Below are positions 8,105 through 16,538 of a stretch of DNA of 64,000 nucleotides, piece after piece. The translations under genes were made by a program, and so were the position numbers. Origin of the DNA: Deferribacteraceae bacterium UBA6793 (GTDB lineage: Bacteria > Chrysiogenota > Deferribacteres > Deferribacterales > Geovibrionaceae); assembly GCA_002452405.1 (NCBI GenBank), contig DKFP01000002.1:62001-126000 (forward strand), read 5' to 3'. The notes beneath the pieces were generated by a model that had not been told where the DNA came from, did no database searches, and saw nothing but the letters and a program-made list of their open reading frames with translations. How positions within the stretch are numbered: position 1 is the stretch's first letter; each line of letters starts with the position of its first letter.

Positions 8105-8817
8105 TTTTCCTTATACTCCTTTCCGAGATATGCTCTTTTAACTTCGTTGTCGCCGAGCAGCTCGGACGCCCTACCCTGAAGAATTATACGTCCGTTCTCC
8201 AGAACATAGCCCCGCTGGGCATATTTCAGCGCCATGGTTGCGTTCTGCTCAACAAGCAGGATGGTGAGCCCGCCCGCCGCCAGAACCTTCAGTTTTTCAT
8301 AAACTTCTTTTATGACAAGGGGTGCAAGCCCCATTGACGGTTCGTCCATCAGCAGCAGCTTCGGCGAGGTCATAAGAGCCCTGCCTATCGCAAGCATCTG
8401 CTGTTCTCCGCCGGAAAGCATCCCGGCAGTCTGTGTCTGTCTTTCCTCAAGAACAGGGAAAAGCTCAAACATCTGTTGCAGCTTCGTTTTAACCTCAGCC
8501 GCAGGGCGTTTAAAACCGCCCATCTCAAGGTTCTCCCGCACCGTCATGTTGGAAAAGATGCGTCTGCCCTCCGGCACGATAGCCATTCCCTTCGTAACGA
8601 TGTTGGGCGTTCTCATCTTCGTGACCTCTTTGCCATCGAAGGTAACAGCGCCTTTGGATTTGCCTATAATATTCATTATGCTGTTAAGCAGCGTAGTTTT
8701 TCCGGCTCCGTTGCTCCCTATGAGGGAAACGAACTCGCCCGGCGCAACGTGCACCGAAACGTTGGAAAGAGCCTGTACCGCGCCGTATGAAACAGACAGA
8801 GATTTTACCTCAAGCAT
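8092..8817 (-). CDS. livF: Branched-chain/aromatic amino acid ABC transporter ATPase LivF
   Basis: 241 residues from the ATG at 8817, which sits six bases after GGGGG and gives the canonical LivF start MLEVKSLSVSYG; an ATG two codons earlier is possible. Walker A GSNGAGKTT, signature LSGGEQQML and Walker B LLLMDEPSMGL are intact. It pairs with LivG to drive uptake through LivH/LivM in the inner membrane. It overlaps livG by 8 bp and is followed by paaK with overlap. No periplasmic binding protein gene is found in the cluster. Confidence 0.95.
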   Translation of the reverse strand: MLEVKSLSVSYGAVQALSNVSVHVAPGEFVSLIGSNGAGKTTLLNSIMNIIGKSKGAVTFDGKEVTKMRTPNIVTKGMAIVPEGRRIFSNMTVRENLEMGGFKRPAAEVKTKLQQMFELFPVLEERQTQTAGMLSGGEQQMLAIGRALMTSPKLLLMDEPSMGLAPLVIKEVYEKLKVLAAGGLTILLVEQNATMALKYAQRGYVLENGRIILQGRASELLGDNEVKRAYLGKEYKEKWER

Positions 8818-9562
8818 CCTCATCCCCCAGATACGCTTTCAGCACTTCCTTGTTCTCCCGCACCTGCGCATAGGTTCCCGTTGCGATAACCTGACCGAAG
8901 TTCAGGCACACAACAAAGTCCGCCAGCGATGAAATGAACTGCATGTCGTGCTCCACCATGAGAATACATATACCCATGGACTGTATCTTGCGCACCATGT
9001 CCGCCAGATTCTCCTTCTCCGCAAGGTTAAGCCCGGCAGCAGGTTCATCCAGCAGAAGCAGTTTCGGGTTGGACATGAACGCCCTTCCCAGCTCAAAGTT
9101 TTTCAGAACGCCGTAGGGTACGCTGCCCGGCGTCATATCCGCATATTCCGTAACGTTCACGAAATCCAGACATTCGTTGATGCGATTTGTGGTCTCTTTC
9201 CAGTATCCGCGGTTTACCCGCATCATAGTGGCAAGAGCCGACGGTTTCTCTTTACCGATGAAACCGAGATACATGTTCTCGCGCAGGGTCAGTTCAGGTA
9301 TGATATTCAGGTTTTGAAAGGTTCTTGATACCCCTTTCAGAAACACCTGCTCCGACCTGCATCCAGTGATGTTCTCACCGCCGAATTTTACCGAACCCTC
9401 TTTTGGTGTAACAAAACCTGTGATAACGTTGAAAAGCGTGGTTTTGCCCGCACCGTTTGGACCTATAAGTGCAGATATGCCCTTGTCGGGCATAGTGAAA
9501 GTTACGTTACTGAGCGCATGTACGCCGCCGAAGCTGACTCCGATATTGTTTATATCAAGCAT
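8810..9562 (-). CDS. livG: Branched-chain/aromatic amino acid ABC transporter ATPase LivG
   Basis: 250 residues. Walker A GPNGAGKTTLFN and Walker B LLLLDEPAAGLN are intact, and the C-terminal ILMVEHDMQFI is typical of LivG. The ABC signature is diverged: PYGVLKNFELGRA where most LivG proteins have PYGQQRRLEIARA, so Q and R residues are replaced. It overlaps livM by 8 bp. The function is inferred from position between livM and livF and from overall match; the altered signature probably reflects lineage divergence. Confidence 0.95.
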   Translation of the reverse strand: MLDINNIGVSFGGVHALSNVTFTMPDKGISALIGPNGAGKTTLFNVITGFVTPKEGSVKFGGENITGCRSEQVFLKGVSRTFQNLNIIPELTLRENMYLGFIGKEKPSALATMMRVNRGYWKETTNRINECLDFVNVTEYADMTPGSVPYGVLKNFELGRAFMSNPKLLLLDEPAAGLNLAEKENLADMVRKIQSMGICILMVEHDMQFISSLADFVVCLNFGQVIATGTYAQVRENKEVLKAYLGDEDA

Positions 9563-10490
9563 TTCTCTTCACCAGCCTTTTCAGAGTTCCGGCTATCCCG
9601 CCCGGCAGGAACATTATGACAACGGCAAGCAGACCGCCGTAGATTATCATCTCATATTCCTCAAACGCCGAAAAAATCTCAGGCACGAGACCAAGCAGAA
9701 CAGCGCCTATAACACCGCCTGTGATGTATCCCAGACCGCCCACCGTCGCCATTGCAAGCAGCTCCACCGAATATTTGAAGCTGAACGACACGGGGCTTAT
9801 GAAGTGGGTGTAAAAGGTGAATATCGCGCCGTTGAAAGCCGTAAGCGCCGCCATGGACGCAAACACCATGACCTTTGTTCTGGCAGGTGTGATGCCGTAG
9901 CTTCTGCACGCGCTCTCCGAATTTTTAATAAACTTGAGCTTGTTGTGCAGAAACGATTTATCGAAAAGCTCGCAGATGAACAGGAACACCATAAACACGA
10001 TGCTCATAAATACAAAGAATGATTTTTCGTCCGCAAGATCGAATTTGCCGATTATTATGTCGCCTATCCCCACGAAACCGGAAGGACCGCCTGTTATGAA
10101 ATCCATCTCGTTCATGAAAATATAAAGGATCATCCCCATACCCAGCGTTGCCATGGCAAGGTAGTTACCGTGGAGCTTGAGTATCGGTGAACCCACAACA
10201 TATGCGACAACAAAAGCTGCCGCCGCCGCCACAGGCATGGTAAGGAGCGGATTGATACCGTAATTTGTGGAAAGCACTGCCGCAACGTATGCACCCAGCC
10301 CGAAAAAAGCCGCCTGACCTATCGATATGATACCGGTGTAGCCCAAAAGGATATTGAGCGCCGTGGCATTCACCGCATGTATCAGAAGAAGCGTAGCAAC
10401 GCCTATGTAGTATTCGTTTGAAACCTGAGTGCCGATATAGCCAAGAACGCAAGCCATCAGGATTATGAAAGAGAAATTAAGCCTTTTCAT
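9555..10490 (-). CDS. livM: Branched-chain/aromatic amino acid ABC transporter permease LivM
   Basis: 311 residues with about nine to ten hydrophobic spans. The motifs TALNILLGYTGIISIGQAAFFGLGAY and NSESACRSYGITPARTKVMVF-like region (the permease EAA-type loop facing the ATPases) are characteristic of LivM. Together with LivH it forms the inner-membrane channel for branched-chain or aromatic amino acids. The start ATG overlaps the livH stop as ATGA (4 bp), a translational coupling sign. It lies second in livHMGF-paaK. Confidence 0.94.
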   Translation of the reverse strand: MKRLNFSFIILMACVLGYIGTQVSNEYYIGVATLLLIHAVNATALNILLGYTGIISIGQAAFFGLGAYVAAVLSTNYGINPLLTMPVAAAAAFVVAYVVGSPILKLHGNYLAMATLGMGMILYIFMNEMDFITGGPSGFVGIGDIIIGKFDLADEKSFFVFMSIVFMVFLFICELFDKSFLHNKLKFIKNSESACRSYGITPARTKVMVFASMAALTAFNGAIFTFYTHFISPVSFSFKYSVELLAMATVGGLGYITGGVIGAVLLGLVPEIFSAFEEYEMIIYGGLLAVVIMFLPGGIAGTLKRLVKRNA

Positions 10491-11350
10491 ACTCTGGTCG
10501 CCTTTTTGCGTCCGAACAGACCGTCGGGTTTAAAGAAAAGTATCAGCAGTATAACAAAGAACGCCATTGCGTCTTTGTAACCGGAGGGTATCACGCTTGC
10601 GGAAAAGCTCTCGAATATGCCGAGCAGAAGTCCGCCGGCAACAGCCGCCCAAAAATTGCCCAGACCGCCGAGTATTGCCGCTGCGAAACCTTTAAGACCT
10701 ATCATAATGCCGTCGTCATATGTGACGAAGGTTATAGGGGAGATTATCACACCCGCTATACCCGCCATGGCGGACGAAACGGCAAACGACATTATGCGCA
10801 CGCTGCGGACGTTTATTCCGCAGGTCTCGGCAGCCGTCTGGTCGTCGAAGCAGGCGCGCATTGCCTTGCCGTATTTAGATTTTTTCAGAAACATGTTCAG
10901 TCCCCACGCAACAAGCATGGAAACCGCAATAATAAGTATGCTCTGGCTGGAGATAACCCCGCCGGGCATCTGTACGTTGACAACAGGAATATAATCGTCA
11001 ACCCGCAGGCTGTCCCTGCCCCAGATATGCATTGCGACGTCGCGCATTATTATCGACGCGGCGATGGTCAGCGTGACAAGGTTTATCTCTGTCTTGTATC
11101 TGGCAAGGTTGATGAAAACACGCTCGTAAAGCACGCCTATTATAAAACATCCCAGAAGGGTCAGCGGCAGAGCCGTATAAAACGGAACCTCGAATACACA
11201 GAACAGAGAATAGATGAGCATCCCGCCCAGCATGACAAACTCACCCTGTGCAAAGTTTATCAGTCCGGTGGTGTTGTAGATAATGTTAAACCCCAGAGCA
11301 ACCAGACCGTATATGCTCCCGCTGGTCAGCCCAGAATACAAAAATTGCAT
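10487..11350 (-). CDS. livH: Branched-chain/aromatic amino acid ABC transporter permease LivH
   Basis: 287 residues from the ATG at 11350 (a TTG lies one codon earlier); the ribosome site is weak. Conserved LivH signatures are YGLVALGFNIIYNTTGL and NFAQGEFVMLGG near the N-terminus and KGFAAAILGGLGN near the C-terminus. Eight or so hydrophobic spans form half of the transport channel. It is the first transporter gene of the operon; the dispersed repeat at 11388-11458 sits just upstream, between it and the ACT-domain gene, where a binding-protein gene is often found in other genomes. Confidence 0.94.
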   Translation of the reverse strand: MQFLYSGLTSGSIYGLVALGFNIIYNTTGLINFAQGEFVMLGGMLIYSLFCVFEVPFYTALPLTLLGCFIIGVLYERVFINLARYKTEINLVTLTIAASIIMRDVAMHIWGRDSLRVDDYIPVVNVQMPGGVISSQSILIIAVSMLVAWGLNMFLKKSKYGKAMRACFDDQTAAETCGINVRSVRIMSFAVSSAMAGIAGVIISPITFVTYDDGIMIGLKGFAAAILGGLGNFWAAVAGGLLLGIFESFSASVIPSGYKDAMAFFVILLILFFKPDGLFGRKKATRV

Positions 11351-11387
11351 CAATAACCGTCCGTAAATTTATTATGTACCCTACAAA

Positions 11388-11458
11388 AGACTGCTTCGTC
11401 GGCTTATGCCTCCTCGCAGAGACATCTCAGTCTTTGCGAGCGGAAGCGAAGCAATCTA
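11388..11458 (+). repeat. Dispersed palindromic repeat, copy 2
   Basis: About 71 bp, starting AGACTGCTTCGTCGG, with CTCGCAGAGACATC in the middle and TTTGCGAGCGGAAGCGAAG near the end, matching the left and right halves of copy 1. It fills most of the gap between the ACT-domain gene stop and livH. Confidence 0.75.
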
Positions 11459-11460
11459 TC

Positions 11461-11892
11461 TTATATCCCGTAAATCTTATTTCCGGGAACAAGTGTGAAA
11501 CCGGCGGCGGTGAGCTTTTCAACAGCCTTGTCGGTTTCGTCGAAACGGAATATCATGATAGCATTGCCGCCTGACGGCTCAACGAACGCATACATGTATT
11601 CAACGTTGATCTCGTTTTTGCTGAGTGCACCCAGAATTTCCGCCAGTCCGCCCGGCTCATCCTTAACCTCTACAGCGACAACCTCTGTGCGTCCAACAGT
11701 GAACTCGTTGTCTTTCAGTATCTTATAAGCGTTTTCAGGATTGTTTACAATGAGCCTTAAAATCCCGAAATCCGATGTGTCTGCCAGAGAGAGCGCTCTG
11801 ATATTTATTCCGTTCTGACCCAGAAGGTTTGTTACGTCGTAAAGTCTTCCGGACTGATTCTCGATGAAAACTGAAATCTGCTGAAGTTTCAT
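11461..11892 (-). CDS. Tandem ACT-domain protein
   Basis: 143 residues from the ATG at 11892, chosen because AGAGGTG lies four bases upstream and the ACT fold starts at once (KLQQISVFIENQSGRLYDVTNLL). Two ACT units can be seen, about 3-68 and 70-140 (second start VAVEVKDEPGGLAEILGALS). ACT domains bind amino acids and regulate enzymes or transport. Small ACT proteins of this kind commonly sit next to paaK, as here, with the ligase start 10 bp away at 11903. A role as sensor of aromatic or branched-chain amino acids is inference. Confidence 0.85.
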   Translation of the reverse strand: MKLQQISVFIENQSGRLYDVTNLLGQNGINIRALSLADTSDFGILRLIVNNPENAYKILKDNEFTVGRTEVVAVEVKDEPGGLAEILGALSKNEINVEYMYAFVEPSGGNAIMIFRFDETDKAVEKLTAAGFTLVPGNKIYGI

Positions 11893-11902
11893 ATTACACC
11901 TC

Positions 11903-13204
11903 TCATAGCTTTCTTTTATCAAGAACACGCATAGCCTTGCCCTCGCTTCTGGCTATGGTTTTATGTTCAACGATGCGCACCTTGCAGGTGACACCTATCA
12001 TGTCTTTGATCTCTTTTTCGACAGTTTTTGCAAGCTCCTGAAGCCGGCTGATGGTATCCATAAAGACGCCTTCGGCAAGCTCTATCTGAACCTCAAGAGT
12101 GTCCATATTATCAATCCTGTCAACAATGAGCAGATAGTGCGGAGAAAGTTCCTTTTTGGTGACTATGATAGCCTCAACCTGTGACGGGAACACGTTCACG
12201 CCGCGGATGATGAGCATATCGTCGCTTCTGCCTGTTACCTTCTGCATACGCACGGACGAACGTCCGCATTTGCAGGGGTCTGTTATCAGGCTCGTAATGT
12301 CGCGCGTACGGTATCTGATGAGCGGGATCGCCTCTTTTGTTATAGTGGTGAAAACAAGCTCGCCCTCTTCCCCTGCGGGGAGAACCTCGCCCGTTTTGGG
12401 GTCAATGGTCTCAACGATGAAGTGATCCTCGCTGATGTGCATTCCGCGTTTTTCTTCAACGCATTCGTAACCGACACCGGGTCCTATTATTTCGCTGAGA
12501 CCGTAGATGTCCAGCGCGTCTATCTTCCACTTCGCCTCTATCTCCTGACGCATGGCATCTGTCCAGGGTTCCGCACCGAAAATACCGACCCTCAGTTTCA
12601 GTTCATCTATATTTATGCCCTCTTCCACAGCAGTTTCGTAGAGGCTGAGAGCATAGCTTGGGGTACATGAAATAGCCGTTGAACCGAAGTCTTTCAGCAG
12701 CATAAGCTGTTTCTTTGAGTTTCCGCCGGAAATGGGGATAACGGATGCGCCTATCTTTTCGCCGCCGTAGTGTGCACCGAGACCGCCAGTGAACAGACCG
12801 TAGCCGTAGGCGTTCTGTAGGATATCTCCCCTGCCCACGCCTGCCGCGGACATTGTTCTCGCCATAAGCTCCGCCCATGTGTCAACGTCTCTTGCGGTGT
12901 ACCCGACAACTGTGGGTTTACCTGTGGTACCGCTGGATGCGTGTATGCGCACAACCTGTTCCTGCGGAACGGCAAACATACCGAACGGGTAGTTGTCACG
13001 CATATCCTGTTTATATGTGAAAGGGAGTTTTTGAAGATCGTCCAGAGATTTGATATCTTCGGGCTTAACGCCTGCCCTGTCGAACGCGTTTTTGTAAAAC
13101 GGTACGCGATGGTAAACGTTTTCGCAAAGCTGTTTCAGTCTCAGAAGCTGAAGTTTCCGCAGTTCGTCCCGCGGCATGGTCTCATATTGCTGGTTCCAGA
13201 TCAT
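11903..13204 (-). CDS. paaK: Phenylacetate-CoA ligase (copy 2)
   Basis: 433 residues from the ATG at 13204, six bases after GGAG; a longer frame to 13246 lacks a ribosome site. It shares the ligase hallmarks with the paralogue at 6794: IHASSGTTGKPTVVGYT, YRTRDITSL and GRSDDMLIIRGVNVFPSQVE. The two proteins align along their full length but differ clearly. This copy precedes the ACT-domain gene and livHMGF, and probably heads the operon. In anaerobes such ligases act with indolepyruvate:ferredoxin oxidoreductase on aryl acids from Phe, Tyr and Trp; no ior genes lie in this window. Confidence 0.93.
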   Translation of the reverse strand: MIWNQQYETMPRDELRKLQLLRLKQLCENVYHRVPFYKNAFDRAGVKPEDIKSLDDLQKLPFTYKQDMRDNYPFGMFAVPQEQVVRIHASSGTTGKPTVVGYTARDVDTWAELMARTMSAAGVGRGDILQNAYGYGLFTGGLGAHYGGEKIGASVIPISGGNSKKQLMLLKDFGSTAISCTPSYALSLYETAVEEGINIDELKLRVGIFGAEPWTDAMRQEIEAKWKIDALDIYGLSEIIGPGVGYECVEEKRGMHISEDHFIVETIDPKTGEVLPAGEEGELVFTTITKEAIPLIRYRTRDITSLITDPCKCGRSSVRMQKVTGRSDDMLIIRGVNVFPSQVEAIIVTKKELSPHYLLIVDRIDNMDTLEVQIELAEGVFMDTISRLQELAKTVEKEIKDMIGVTCKVRIVEHKTIARSEGKAMRVLDKRKL

Positions 13205-13280
13205 AGCACGCTCCAATCCTTTTGTGGCGGTAGAAAAACTTAACAAGACAGGAGCGAAATGTCAAACCAATTCAGTTTAA

Positions 13281-14972
13281 TCAGGGTATATATCTGTAAA
13301 GGTCGGCGGAACGAACTTCATGTCCGGGTCTGGTTCCCTTCTTACAGAAATATGCCACTTTCTTCTCCCCCCTGTCGGAGAAAATGGTGCATTTGTCCCC
13401 TGTCAGCGCTATGTAGCGGTCAACGTTCTTTCTGTAAGTGAAAAGGATATATTCGTCCCTCAGGTTAAGATAGTCTATCAGTTCGTCATTGGTATTCATC
13501 CATACGTTCTTATATTCGTCGTACTGCTGGAACTGAACCTCGCGCCGCTTACCGAAAACAATGGGCACAACCCTGTCAACATAAAAGCTGAGAGAGGGTG
13601 TAAAGGCGCCGTAGATAACTATATCGTATTTGCTCTGCGGATCGAACTTTTTAATGTCCTCACCGGAAAGCCTGTATCCCTTTATATAAGGTCCCGCAAA
13701 GGTCATGCCGCCGTATATGAGAAGCGTAAGCAGTATAAGAGATACAGAAACCGAGAAATGATACCTGCGGAGGAACCATTTCTTCTCTATCAGAGTGGTG
13801 ATGAGGAAAACGTAGGCAGCGGCTCCGCCGGCAATATACATCCAGAACTCGCGCAGATGATCCACAAAAACAGGAATGAGAGCCGTAAGCACACCCAGAA
13901 CCACAAAAATATAACCTATGGTTTTCGGAATAAGAGGTCGTTCCGTCCTTCCCGATGCAAGCACAGCCATTACAGGGTAAAAAGGAAGAATATATGTCGC
14001 AAGTTTACTGGCAGAACATTCGAAAACAATAAACGGAACAAGCACATAAAGATAGATATGCCAGCCGCCCTTAACGAAATTACTGTTGCGGATATTTGCA
14101 AAAAAGTAATAGAGCCAAGGAAGGAAAGTTCCCAGAATGACCAGAGGGAAGAAATAAAACGGCTGAGACCTGCTGAACCGCTCCGCATCGGCAACGCGCT
14201 CAACTGTCTGGTCATACAGAAAATATCTCAGAAGTCCGTCGTTCGCCATCACCACCGCGATATACCATGGCAGCGCAACGATAACAAACATAACAAGCAT
14301 TATAAGCCAGTCCAGCCATCCGAAAGCCCTTCTGTGGTCTCTGTCGAAAAAACAGAGAACCAGAAAAGGCAGAAGCGTGAACAGAAAGATGATAGGACCC
14401 TTTGTAAGGAATCCCAAACCAAAGAAAACACCTGTCAGAAGTGCATTTTTAAACGTTTTGGAGCCGTATGTCTGCTCGAACATATAACAAAGCGCGGCAA
14501 CCGTAAAGAAAGTAAGATAGATATCTGTCGAAATGACACGACTGACTATCAGAAAAAGCAGAGAGGATGCAAGAATAAGCACTGAAAGCTGTGCCTTGTC
14601 CCTGTCGCCTGTGAGGGTGAAACCCATTCTGCGCGTATATATTAATGTCATAACAGAAAAAACAGCGGGGAAAAATCTTGCGCCCAGACCGTTGACACCG
14701 AAAATGTCAAGCCCAAGAGCAGTCATCCAATATGTAAACGGAGGTTTATGGAAGTGTTTGATACCATTATAGAAAGGGGTAACATAGTCTCTGTTGCGCA
14801 GCATCTCCCTGCCAATCTCGGCATAGCGCGCATCTGTCGTTTCCATAATGTCCAGCCAATATGCCGGAAGCAGCAGAGCTATGAAATACAGCGCCAGAAA
14901 GATGTAAAATCTCGTGTCCTCAATCAGGCTGAGACTGTTTTTCAAGTTTGATGAAGTATAGGTTTCTGACAT
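13281..14972 (-). CDS. ArnT-like integral membrane glycosyltransferase (GT39/GT83 type)
   Basis: 563 residues with about eleven to thirteen hydrophobic spans and a soluble C-terminal domain (from about 430). The first periplasmic loop has METTDARYAEIGREML, the acidic motif used by ArnT/PMT-type enzymes that move a sugar from a polyprenyl-phosphate carrier, followed by HFHKPPFTYW. ArnT puts aminoarabinose on lipid A; here the donor sugar is unknown. It overlaps the LAB_N gene by 53 bp and follows a polyprenyl-phosphate GT2, giving a donor-synthesis and transfer set. Lipid A as acceptor is suggested by the LAB_N neighbour. Confidence 0.87.
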   Translation of the reverse strand: MSETYTSSNLKNSLSLIEDTRFYIFLALYFIALLLPAYWLDIMETTDARYAEIGREMLRNRDYVTPFYNGIKHFHKPPFTYWMTALGLDIFGVNGLGARFFPAVFSVMTLIYTRRMGFTLTGDRDKAQLSVLILASSLLFLIVSRVISTDIYLTFFTVAALCYMFEQTYGSKTFKNALLTGVFFGLGFLTKGPIIFLFTLLPFLVLCFFDRDHRRAFGWLDWLIMLVMFVIVALPWYIAVVMANDGLLRYFLYDQTVERVADAERFSRSQPFYFFPLVILGTFLPWLYYFFANIRNSNFVKGGWHIYLYVLVPFIVFECSASKLATYILPFYPVMAVLASGRTERPLIPKTIGYIFVVLGVLTALIPVFVDHLREFWMYIAGGAAAYVFLITTLIEKKWFLRRYHFSVSVSLILLTLLIYGGMTFAGPYIKGYRLSGEDIKKFDPQSKYDIVIYGAFTPSLSFYVDRVVPIVFGKRREVQFQQYDEYKNVWMNTNDELIDYLNLRDEYILFTYRKNVDRYIALTGDKCTIFSDRGEKKVAYFCKKGTRPGHEVRSADLYRYIP

Positions 14973-15582
14973 AAATTAAAATTCCAACACTCTGTCCGGC
15001 GATAAACACCGCATCGTGTACCATTACTGAATATATTAAAAGCAGAACGCTGCCCCCAAGACTGAACCACCAGAACATAACGGGGAAAACGCTCTTTTTT
15101 GCTCTTTCCGACATGATCCACTGAACAAGAAACCGCAGAAAGAACATACCCTGTGCGATGATGCCCACCGCAAATACAAAACCTGTGTAATGAGGTTTGT
15201 CCTTGTTTGCCACATCCGGAAAATAGTATGCGGCAAAGCCTACCATTCCGAAATAAACAAGGAGCATGATGACCATCCAGAACCCGAACGAACGGGGTCT
15301 GGTTCCTCTCTCTTTCATTACCAGAGAGATATTTCTGAGATAAATTATGGCACCTGTGGACTGACCCAGAACAAAGATCGGGTCTTTAACAAGTATCGCA
15401 TATGTGAGAAGAACAAAACCGCCAGCCAGACTGAAATACCAGAAAGACATGGGCACGGCGCTCTTTTTATATTTCTCCGCATAGAGCCATTGCAGTATGA
15501 ACCGCATGAAAAAAAGCACCTGTCCGGCGAATCCGAACACAAGAAGCGCGGTTTTGAGAACTGAGGGATTAAGAGCCGACAT
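14920..15582 (-). CDS. Tandem lipid A biosynthesis N-terminal (LAB_N) domain membrane protein
   Basis: 220 residues holding two copies of the LAB_N fold. Copy one (about 10-88) has GQVLFFMRFILQWLYAEK, SFWYFSLAGG and GQSTGAIIYLRN. Copy two (about 135-212) has AQGMFFLRFLVQWIMSER, MFWWFSLGGS and GQSVGILIYVRN. Single LAB_N proteins are about 90-100 residues with three membrane spans and accompany lipid A or glycolipid enzymes. The duplication in one chain is unusual. It overlaps the GT2 gene by 14 bp and the ArnT-like gene by 53 bp. Function is probably carrier flipping or scaffold; that is inference. Confidence 0.85.
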   Translation of the reverse strand: MSALNPSVLKTALLVFGFAGQVLFFMRFILQWLYAEKYKKSAVPMSFWYFSLAGGFVLLTYAILVKDPIFVLGQSTGAIIYLRNISLVMKERGTRPRSFGFWMVIMLLVYFGMVGFAAYYFPDVANKDKPHYTGFVFAVGIIAQGMFFLRFLVQWIMSERAKKSVFPVMFWWFSLGGSVLLLIYSVMVHDAVFIAGQSVGILIYVRNLYFIKLEKQSQPD

Positions 15583-16288
15583 TGTTCTCTCTGATGCTTA
15601 TGTTAAGATAACGCTTCTGCATCCAGCGGACACATATAAGGTCGTAAAGAGCCTCATAGCCCCTTTTAAGGTTCGTATATTTTGAAACGCCGGAATAGCG
15701 CTCTCTGTGATTGACCTTCATCTCAACGACCTTCGCACCCTCCATGCGCATCATGGCGGGAAGGAACCTGTGCAGCCCCTTGTACATTTTGACGCGTTTA
15801 AGCATGGAGGCACGCATAACCTTCAGCGAGCATCCGGTGTCGTGGATATCCTCTTTTATCACTGCATTGCGTATTTTGTTTCCGAGCTTGCTTGCAAGAC
15901 GCTTTGAAAGGGTGTCCTTGCGGTTGTGTCTCCAGCCGTTCACCATATCGTATTCGCCGTAAAGTTTCAGCATTTCGGGTATGTCTGCGGGGTCGTTTTG
16001 CAGATCTGCATCCATAGTGATTATAATATCACCGGTGGCGTGCTGAAACCCGGCATACAGAGCGGCAGACTGACCTGTGTTCTTTGCGAAAGCTATATAT
16101 CTGACACATGGGTCTTTTCCCGCAAGCGACTTAATTATCTCAAGGCTTCTGTCCTTGCTGTAATCATCTATAAATATTATCTCATATTCGCCGCCAACCT
16201 TTGCGCAAACACTTTTTATCTGTTCATAAAGCGGGTCAAGGTTGTCTTCTTCGTCATAAACTGGTATCACGTATGATATTTTTTCCAT
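15569..16288 (-). CDS. GT2 polyprenyl-phosphate glycosyltransferase (DPM1/ArnC-like)
   Basis: 239 residues from the ATG at 16288, six bases after AGGA; it gives the usual MEKISYVIPVYDEEDNL start. The fold shows FIDDYSKDRS, the metal-binding DAD at 93-95 (TMDADLQNDP) and a conserved DTGCSLKVMR. It ends at an amphipathic RERYSGVSKYTNLKRGYEA stretch without the two membrane helices of ArnC, so it is closer to dolichol-phosphate-mannose synthase in build. It should make a polyprenyl-phosphate sugar for the ArnT-like protein downstream. It heads the operon. Confidence 0.9.
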   Translation of the reverse strand: MEKISYVIPVYDEEDNLDPLYEQIKSVCAKVGGEYEIIFIDDYSKDRSLEIIKSLAGKDPCVRYIAFAKNTGQSAALYAGFQHATGDIIITMDADLQNDPADIPEMLKLYGEYDMVNGWRHNRKDTLSKRLASKLGNKIRNAVIKEDIHDTGCSLKVMRASMLKRVKMYKGLHRFLPAMMRMEGAKVVEMKVNHRERYSGVSKYTNLKRGYEALYDLICVRWMQKRYLNISIRENNVGS

Positions 16289-16410
16289 CCGGCATCCTGC
16301 TGGCATTTCATTATTCAATAAATATGAACAAAGATAACTATCATATTTACCGGTTTTAGACAACTCCAAATACAATTTAGTTCATCAGACAGACATATGA
16401 TTAAAAGATA

Positions 16411-16440
16411 ACCACATGGTGGTGATATAATGACCATATG
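16411..16440 (+). promoter_or_regulatory. Possible enhancer dyads upstream of amtB
   Basis: ACCAC-ATG-GTGGT (16411-16423) is a perfect inverted repeat and CCATATGG follows at 16433-16440. They lie about 50-75 bp before the sigma-54 box, a plausible place for an activator such as NtrC, though they do not match the full NtrC consensus. Confidence 0.3.
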
Positions 16441-16486
16441 GGATGTTAATATTATGACAAACGCGCATCCAGCAGTTTCTGTTTAA

Positions 16487-16503
16487 TTGGCACGCAGTTT
16501 GCA
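16487..16503 (+). promoter_or_regulatory. Sigma-54 promoter for amtB
   Basis: TTGGCACGCAGTTTGCA matches the sigma-54 consensus (TGGCAC-N5-TTGCA) in every key position, with the -24 GG at 16489-16490 and -12 GC at 16501-16502. It stands about 36 bp before the amtB start. Such promoters of ammonium transporters usually respond to nitrogen limitation through NtrC. Confidence 0.88.
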
Positions 16504-16538
16504 TATAAGCTCACTGATTAAAATACGGGGTGACAAAT

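Noticed and set aside
13320..14585. 421-codon open frame on the plus strand
   Set aside because: It lies antisense to the ArnT-like gene; its product is Lys/Arg/His-rich and without domains, as expected of a shadow frame.
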